NCBI GenBank assembly: GCA_031259225.1 | Contig: JAIRLT010000063.1 | Span: forward strand, 1-10,043 | DNA: 10,043 bases | DNA from: Prevotellaceae bacterium | Lineage (GTDB): Bacteria > Bacteroidota > Bacteroidia > Bacteroidales > UBA932 | Direction of reading: 5' to 3' | In this document: piece by piece, positions 6,698-10,043 of the stretch | Position numbering within the stretch: the first letter of the stretch is position 1 | Layout of the letters: each line of letters opens with the position of its first letter | The notes under the pieces: generated by a model | Databases searched by the model: none | Told to the model about the DNA's origin: nothing | Seen by the model: only the letters and a program-made list of their open reading frames with translations | Translations under genes and position numbers: made by a program

Positions 6698-7315
6698 GTG
6701 TTAACACATCCTAGTTCAGATTATGCATTATTGGCTTCTTATGGATATAAAATCAATTTTCTAAACACTCATTTGACATGCGCACTCTCATTGGGCGTCG
6801 ATGTTAATAGTATCAATTATCAGAAGTTGTTACAAGATTACGATAATGACCCTGTAATTACTACTTTGCATTCACCGACAAAATATAATTTTATTGGTCA
6901 AACAGGAATATATTTACAAGGCAATAAATTTTATACTTCCTTATATTCATCATCAATAGTCGCAAACCAAAACATATATTTTCAAGCCGGCTTTTTCACC
7001 ACCATAGGAAAATCGAATGATGATGGGTATTATACGCAGCAGAGCGACAGGAAAAGTATGTTTGAAACAAACGGGCAACTCGGTTATACCAATGCCGGAT
7101 GGATCGTGCAAGCGAACACTGTTTTCACATTAAACAATCTCATCGGTGTGGGTATCGCATGGGAGTATCCGCTAAAAATAGCCGGAATAGCCACCTTTAA
7201 TTTGGGACTGATAAAAGTATCGTATTGCTATCATATGGATAATGTAGACCGGCATCTACCGGCACACGAGGTTTTCCTGAAAATAAAAATTAAACCGAAA
7301 AATGATGTTTTTTAA
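6698..7315 (+). pseudogene. PorP/SprF-like outer-membrane protein fragment, N-terminus missing
   Basis: The 205-aa frame resembles the C-terminal two thirds of PorP/SprF-family beta-barrel proteins linked to type IX secretion and gliding. Supporting stretches are DYALLASYGYKI (8-19), FIGQTGIYLQGNKFYTSLYS (65-84), ANQNIYFQAGFFTTI (89-103), TNAGWIVQANTVF (131-143) and the terminal HEVFLKIKI (190-198). Family members are usually near 300 aa, start with a signal peptide and have a QYMFNPxxxNPAYAG-like region. None of this is present, and a stop codon precedes the frame at 6692-6694. The only start is a GTG at 6698 that lies inside homologous-looking sequence. An upstream frame starting at 6655 ends in NSVNTS and could join the main frame with a one-base shift. 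I infer a truncated, probably non-functional gene. Confidence 0.6.
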
Positions 7316-7370
7316 TATGTTTCTTTACGAACTTTCAAATTAACGAACGTACAAAGAACATCGATGCTTA

Positions 7371-8573
7371 ATGCTTACTATGAAAAAGGTTACCTATTCT
7401 TTTGTTTTTAATCGTCGTGGAAAAAAAATAACTGCAGACGAACGAGCGCCGATACATCTTGAGGTATATTTTTCCCGGACTACTCGCCGATGGCTTCCTA
7501 CTGGTGTCGAAATCGAAAGTCGATTTTGGGATGCCAAAGCAGGCTTACCAAGTCGAAAACATCCAAATTATACGGGCTTATACCAACTTTTAACCAATAA
7601 AAAAAATGAAATAGAATCTTATGAATTAAGTTTGATAAATCAAGGAGGAGAACTGTCTCCAGAATTATTGAATAGCTTTGTCACCGGACATAAAGATAGC
7701 TTTTTTGCATTTTCTGAGCGTATTCTGGAAGATGAATTAAAAACACAGCACATTAGTAAGGGAACTGTAAAAAAATATAAGTCAAGCATAGGTATCTTCA
7801 AAAAAGCAGTGGGATATATAAAGTTTTCTGATATTAATGGTTCTTTAATACATAAATTGGACATATATTTTGTGAAACGAAGATATGAGCAAACAACCAT
7901 TGGTAAGCTTCATGTTATTATGAAAAAATTCATAAAGTTGGCAGAGCGCAAAGGTTTTTTGGATATGAAAAAAAATCCGTATTTAAACTACAAGGTAAAT
8001 ATGGGGCAAAGTGAGCGGGTTAATCTCGAACCGGCAGAGCTGAAAGCGTTGGAAAGTCTTGATAGAACAATAATGCCGACAAATTTAAGAGAAGTCTTAG
8101 ATCGCTTTTTATACAGTTGCTGGACAGGTATACGGATTGGTGATAGTATTTTGTTAGCTAAAGATAAAATTAAGAAAACAACGGATGGACTTGTCGTTGA
8201 ATTTATCACAGAAAAAGGTAACGGCGTTCGTATTGTGCATCATTTGCATTATTTATTCGACGGTAAACCGGAAAAAATTGTTCAGAAATATCTTGATTTA
8301 TACCCAAATATAGACACTGTTTTTCCGAAAATATCAGAACAAGAAATAAATCGAAGCTTGAAAACGCTGGCATATATGGCTGGAATAAAGAAAACTTTGA
8401 CCTTTCACATGGCTCGACATACATGCGGAACGGCATTGGCAGATGTTACCGCCAATCCATATCTCATTATGGACATTCTTGGACATGGTGATATTAAAAC
8501 TTCCATGATTTATATACACCGGTCAGCAGAACGCATCAAAAGGCAATTACAGGCAATAATGTGGAATTGGTAA
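7371..8573 (+). CDS. Tyrosine recombinase/integrase of the Bacteroidota mobile-element type
   Basis: Site-specific DNA recombinase, 400 aa, the usual length of Bacteroidota integrases. The N-terminus (about 5-55, VTYSFVFNRRGK...PTGVEIESRFWDAK) matches the arm-type DNA-binding domain. Residues about 108-205 form the SAM-like core-binding domain. The catalytic domain shows Arg255 (TGIRIGD), a probable Lys282 (EKGNG), HMAR (His346, Arg349), LGHGDIKTS (His372) and the nucleophile Tyr381 (MIYIH), so all active-site residues appear present. Start may be the ATG at 7371 or the ATG at 7380 (MKKVTYS); neither has a clear promoter upstream. It points at the 3' end of the tRNA-Ile gene 213 bp away, a classic position for an element integrated at a tRNA. 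Could also act as an invertase, but no invertible segment of suitable size was found. Confidence 0.92.
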   Translation: MLTMKKVTYSFVFNRRGKKITADERAPIHLEVYFSRTTRRWLPTGVEIESRFWDAKAGLPSRKHPNYTGLYQLLTNKKNEIESYELSLINQGGELSPELLNSFVTGHKDSFFAFSERILEDELKTQHISKGTVKKYKSSIGIFKKAVGYIKFSDINGSLIHKLDIYFVKRRYEQTTIGKLHVIMKKFIKLAERKGFLDMKKNPYLNYKVNMGQSERVNLEPAELKALESLDRTIMPTNLREVLDRFLYSCWTGIRIGDSILLAKDKIKKTTDGLVVEFITEKGNGVRIVHHLHYLFDGKPEKIVQKYLDLYPNIDTVFPKISEQEINRSLKTLAYMAGIKKTLTFHMARHTCGTALADVTANPYLIMDILGHGDIKTSMIYIHRSAERIKRQLQAIMWNW

Positions 8574-8624
8574 TCTGGTTATTCATGATACATACTCTTC
8601 GTCTTCATTATCGACGTTCGATTA

Positions 8625-8671
8625 GTATCACAATGCTATATTACATTTATCATATATGTATCACATTATGC
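8625..8671 (+). repeat. Direct repeat gtatcaca...atgc downstream of the integrase
   Basis: gtatcacaatgc (8625-8636) recurs as gtatcacattatgc (8658-8671) in the short AT-rich gap between the integrase stop and the terminator. Integrases often bind short direct repeats flanking the core attachment site, so these could be arm-type sites. Two short AT-rich copies may also be chance. Confidence 0.3.
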
Positions 8672-8742
8672 AAATTTACGCAACCTTATACAAACTTACA
8701 GAAAAATATTTCTTTTTTTATAGGTTGATTTTGAGCTATAAA

Positions 8743-8776
8743 AAATCAGGCAACTTTATTTAAAATTGCCTGATTT
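8743..8776. terminator. Bidirectional intrinsic terminator between integrase and tRNA
   Basis: A perfect 11-bp stem, aaatcaggcaa (8743-8753) with ttgcctgattt (8766-8776), encloses a 12-nt loop. T-rich sequence follows on both strands: ctattttt on plus, and further T residues on minus (complement of 8738-8742). It would end the integrase transcript rightward and the tRNA-Ile transcript leftward. Confidence 0.85.
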
Positions 8777-8785
8777 CTATTTTTG

Positions 8786-8859
8786 TAGTCTCGCGCGGAG
8801 TTGAACCGCGGACCCCTACATTATCAGTGTAGTGCTCTAACCAACTGAGCTACGAGACT
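8786..8859 (-). tRNA. tRNA-Ile, anticodon GAT
   Basis: The 74-nt gene folds as a canonical cloverleaf. The acceptor stem is AGTCTCG (5') with CGAGACT (3'), all seven pairs perfect, and the discriminator base is A. The D arm is GCTC/GAGC with GG in the loop. The anticodon stem is CTACA/TGTAG around loop CTGATAA, placing anticodon GAT at the complement of 8823-8825. The variable loop is 5 nt, and the T arm is CGCGG/CCGCG with loop TTCAACT. The terminal CCA is not encoded. It stands alone rather than in an rRNA spacer, with its own promoter and terminator. Confidence 0.97.
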
Positions 8860-8894
8860 GTGTTTTGTCAGATGCCTTTCCTTAAAAAGGGATG

Positions 8895-8926
8895 CAAAGT
8901 TAATAACTAAATCTTATATACGCAAA
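8895..8926 (-). promoter_or_regulatory. Bacteroidota-type promoter of tRNA-Ile
   Basis: On the minus strand, -33 TTTG (complement of 8923-8926) and -7 TAACTTTG (complement of 8895-8902) are 20 bp apart, a near-ideal match. Transcription would start about 30 nt upstream of the mature tRNA 5' end. The IS30 remnant begins only about 16 bp farther upstream, so insertion appears to have spared this promoter. Confidence 0.7.
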
Positions 8927-8941
8927 AAAAATAATCACTTT

Positions 8942-9983
8942 TTCTCCATGGTAGCTTCAAGTATCAAACGCATAAATTAGCAAAAATTTATATAGAACAG
9001 ATTCACGGGTTTATTCCAGTGCATACATTTTCTTTGGTCTCCGGTTTATTTTTTTTGAAATTCGTAAATTTAATCATCTGTTAATTCATCAAAGTTACAC
9101 TTTTTTGGAATATATTGTCGAATTAATTTATTTGTATTTTCAATACATCCTTTCTGCCAGGAAGCATAGGGGTCAGTAAAATATACAGTAGCCTGTAATT
9201 TTTTACAGATGTACGCATGTTTTGCAAACTCACTGCCATTGTCGGTAGTAATGGAATGTACAAAGGTTTTGTATGGTAATAATATATCCACAACAGATTT
9301 GGCTACATCCTCTGCAGATTTACCCTTACATAATCGCTGCATCATCAGAAATCGCGTACTGCGTTCAACTAATGTAAGGATATACTGTGCAGGCGTTGCA
9401 CCTTGTATCAAATCCATTTCCCAATCACCAAAACGTCCACGTTCATCTATTACTTTCGGCCGGTCGTGGATGGATACCCGATTCGGAATGCTTAATGAAT
9501 GTCCACTTATCGGACGCTTACGACGCTTTAATTTGTGCCGTAAATGAGTATATAATTTTCCTCCTTCCTGCTTGTCTTTACGTATGTATTGATAAATACG
9601 TTCGTGAGACACTATCGGGACTTGGCGTTTCCTCGCGTCTCCTACTATTTGTTCCGGTGACCATTGTTCCTGCTCCAATTTATTCCGGACATAGACTTCT
9701 ATTGCTTTGGTAAACTTGCGTGGATAATGAAATCGCTCTTTCCTGATTGTAGCCATCTCTTGAGCTGCATGCGCATTATAACACCCCCTGTCGGTTTTGT
9801 TGCGATGCAACTCTCTACTGATGCTGGACTGTGATAATCCGGTCGCTTTTGCTATTTCCGATTGCGTACAGCCTACTCTTTTTAATGCGGAAATTTCGTA
9901 CCTTTGTTCTACGGTAATATGAGTCCTATTTTTGTATTCTGGGGAGACCGCTCAAATATACGCTTTTTTACCCAATGGGAGAA
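8942..9983 (-). mobile_element. Decaying IS30-family insertion sequence
   Basis: About 1.04 kb, a normal size for IS30 elements, enclosing an IS30-type transposase. Candidate terminal inverted repeats are ttctccatggta (8942-8953) and tacccaatgggagaa (9969-9983). Reading the right end inward gives ttctcccattgggta, which matches the left end except for three single-base gaps. These ends are tentative. I could not identify a target-site duplication. Confidence 0.5.
8957..9951 (-). pseudogene. IS30-family transposase with damaged ends
   Basis: The DDE transposase core is intact in frame from 9951 to 9070. The N-terminal helix-turn-helix region reads THITVEQRYEIS...SEIAKATGLSQSSISREL. The catalytic Asp lies in FGDWEMDLI, the second Asp in ITTDNGSEF, and the Glu in GCIENTNKLIRQY, 34 residues later as in IS30. 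The upstream frame is closed by TGA at 9952-9954 and offers no ATG or GTG before the HTH; the first usable start, TTG at 9810, would cut off the HTH. At the 3' end the frame stops after FDELTDD at 9070. The continuing family sequence (KKINRRPKKMYALE, then ESVLYKFLLIYAFDT to a TGA at 8957) is recoverable only by skipping a stop, adding one base to an A8 run (minus strand, complement of about 9049-9056) and skipping another stop. I infer an inactive or strongly impaired copy. Confidence 0.75.
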
Positions 9984-10012
9984 CTCATATTTGTTCTCCT
10001 TTTTCTTTTTTT
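9978..10012 (+). terminator. Intrinsic terminator-like hairpin at the right edge of the IS
   Basis: A 7-bp stem, ggagaac (9978-9984) with gttctcc (9993-9999), has an 8-nt loop and is followed on the plus strand by a T-rich run (10000-10012, one C interrupting). It overlaps the proposed right inverted repeat of the IS30 element. It may terminate a plus-strand transcript or be a by-product of the repeated end sequence. On the minus strand the same segment holds a tiny frame ATG-MSSPIG-stop preceded by aaggag. Confidence 0.5.
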
Positions 10013-10043
10013 ACTCCTTATGCTTTTACTAATTGAATTTACG

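Noticed and set aside
9209..9713. Plus-strand open frames opposite the transposase
   Set aside because: Antisense shadows of the IS30 catalytic region, with no recognisable protein features.

Overview
The window looks like a chromosomal segment of a Bacteroidota bacterium, probably Bacteroidales. Three things point there: several promoters fit the Bacteroidota form TTTG-N19/20-TAnnTTTG; start codons follow A-rich leaders without Shine-Dalgarno sequences; and the gene content includes a FISUMP-type exported protein, a PorP/SprF-like fragment and a Bacteroidota-style tyrosine recombinase.

Layout. 1-316: no gene; heptad repeats and an inverted intergenic repeat. 317-1717 (minus): AGCS-family sodium:alanine symporter. 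1718-1828: divergent promoter region. 1829-2263 (plus): QueD/PTPS-family enzyme. 2318-5101 (plus): full-length DNA polymerase I. 5102-5506: a long AT-rich gap with a well-matched promoter and a roughly 310-nt leader full of inverted repeats. 5507-6619 (plus): exported, Cys-rich FISUMP-like protein. 6698-7315 (plus): PorP/SprF-like fragment without its N-terminus. 7371-8573 (plus): tyrosine recombinase. 8743-8776: bidirectional terminator. 8786-8859 (minus): tRNA-Ile(GAT) with its own promoter. 8942-9983: a decaying IS30-family element with its transposase on the minus strand, followed by a terminator-like hairpin.

Interpretation. The left half is ordinary core genome (transport, queuosine/pterin-type metabolism, DNA replication/repair). 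From the end of polA to the tRNA the sequence is visibly more AT-rich and holds a surface-type protein, a broken secretion-associated gene and an integrase facing the 3' end of a tRNA gene. This is the usual look of an accessory island. No second copy of the tRNA 3' end was seen in the window, so island boundaries are not proven.

The least ordinary feature is the leader of the FISUMP gene. Two imperfect hairpins (5218-5317 and 5401-5474) each carry a loop segment complementary to sequence between them (18 of 19 and 10 of 10 positions). The pairings cross, so the RNA could switch between alternative folds. I could not assign it to a known RNA family.
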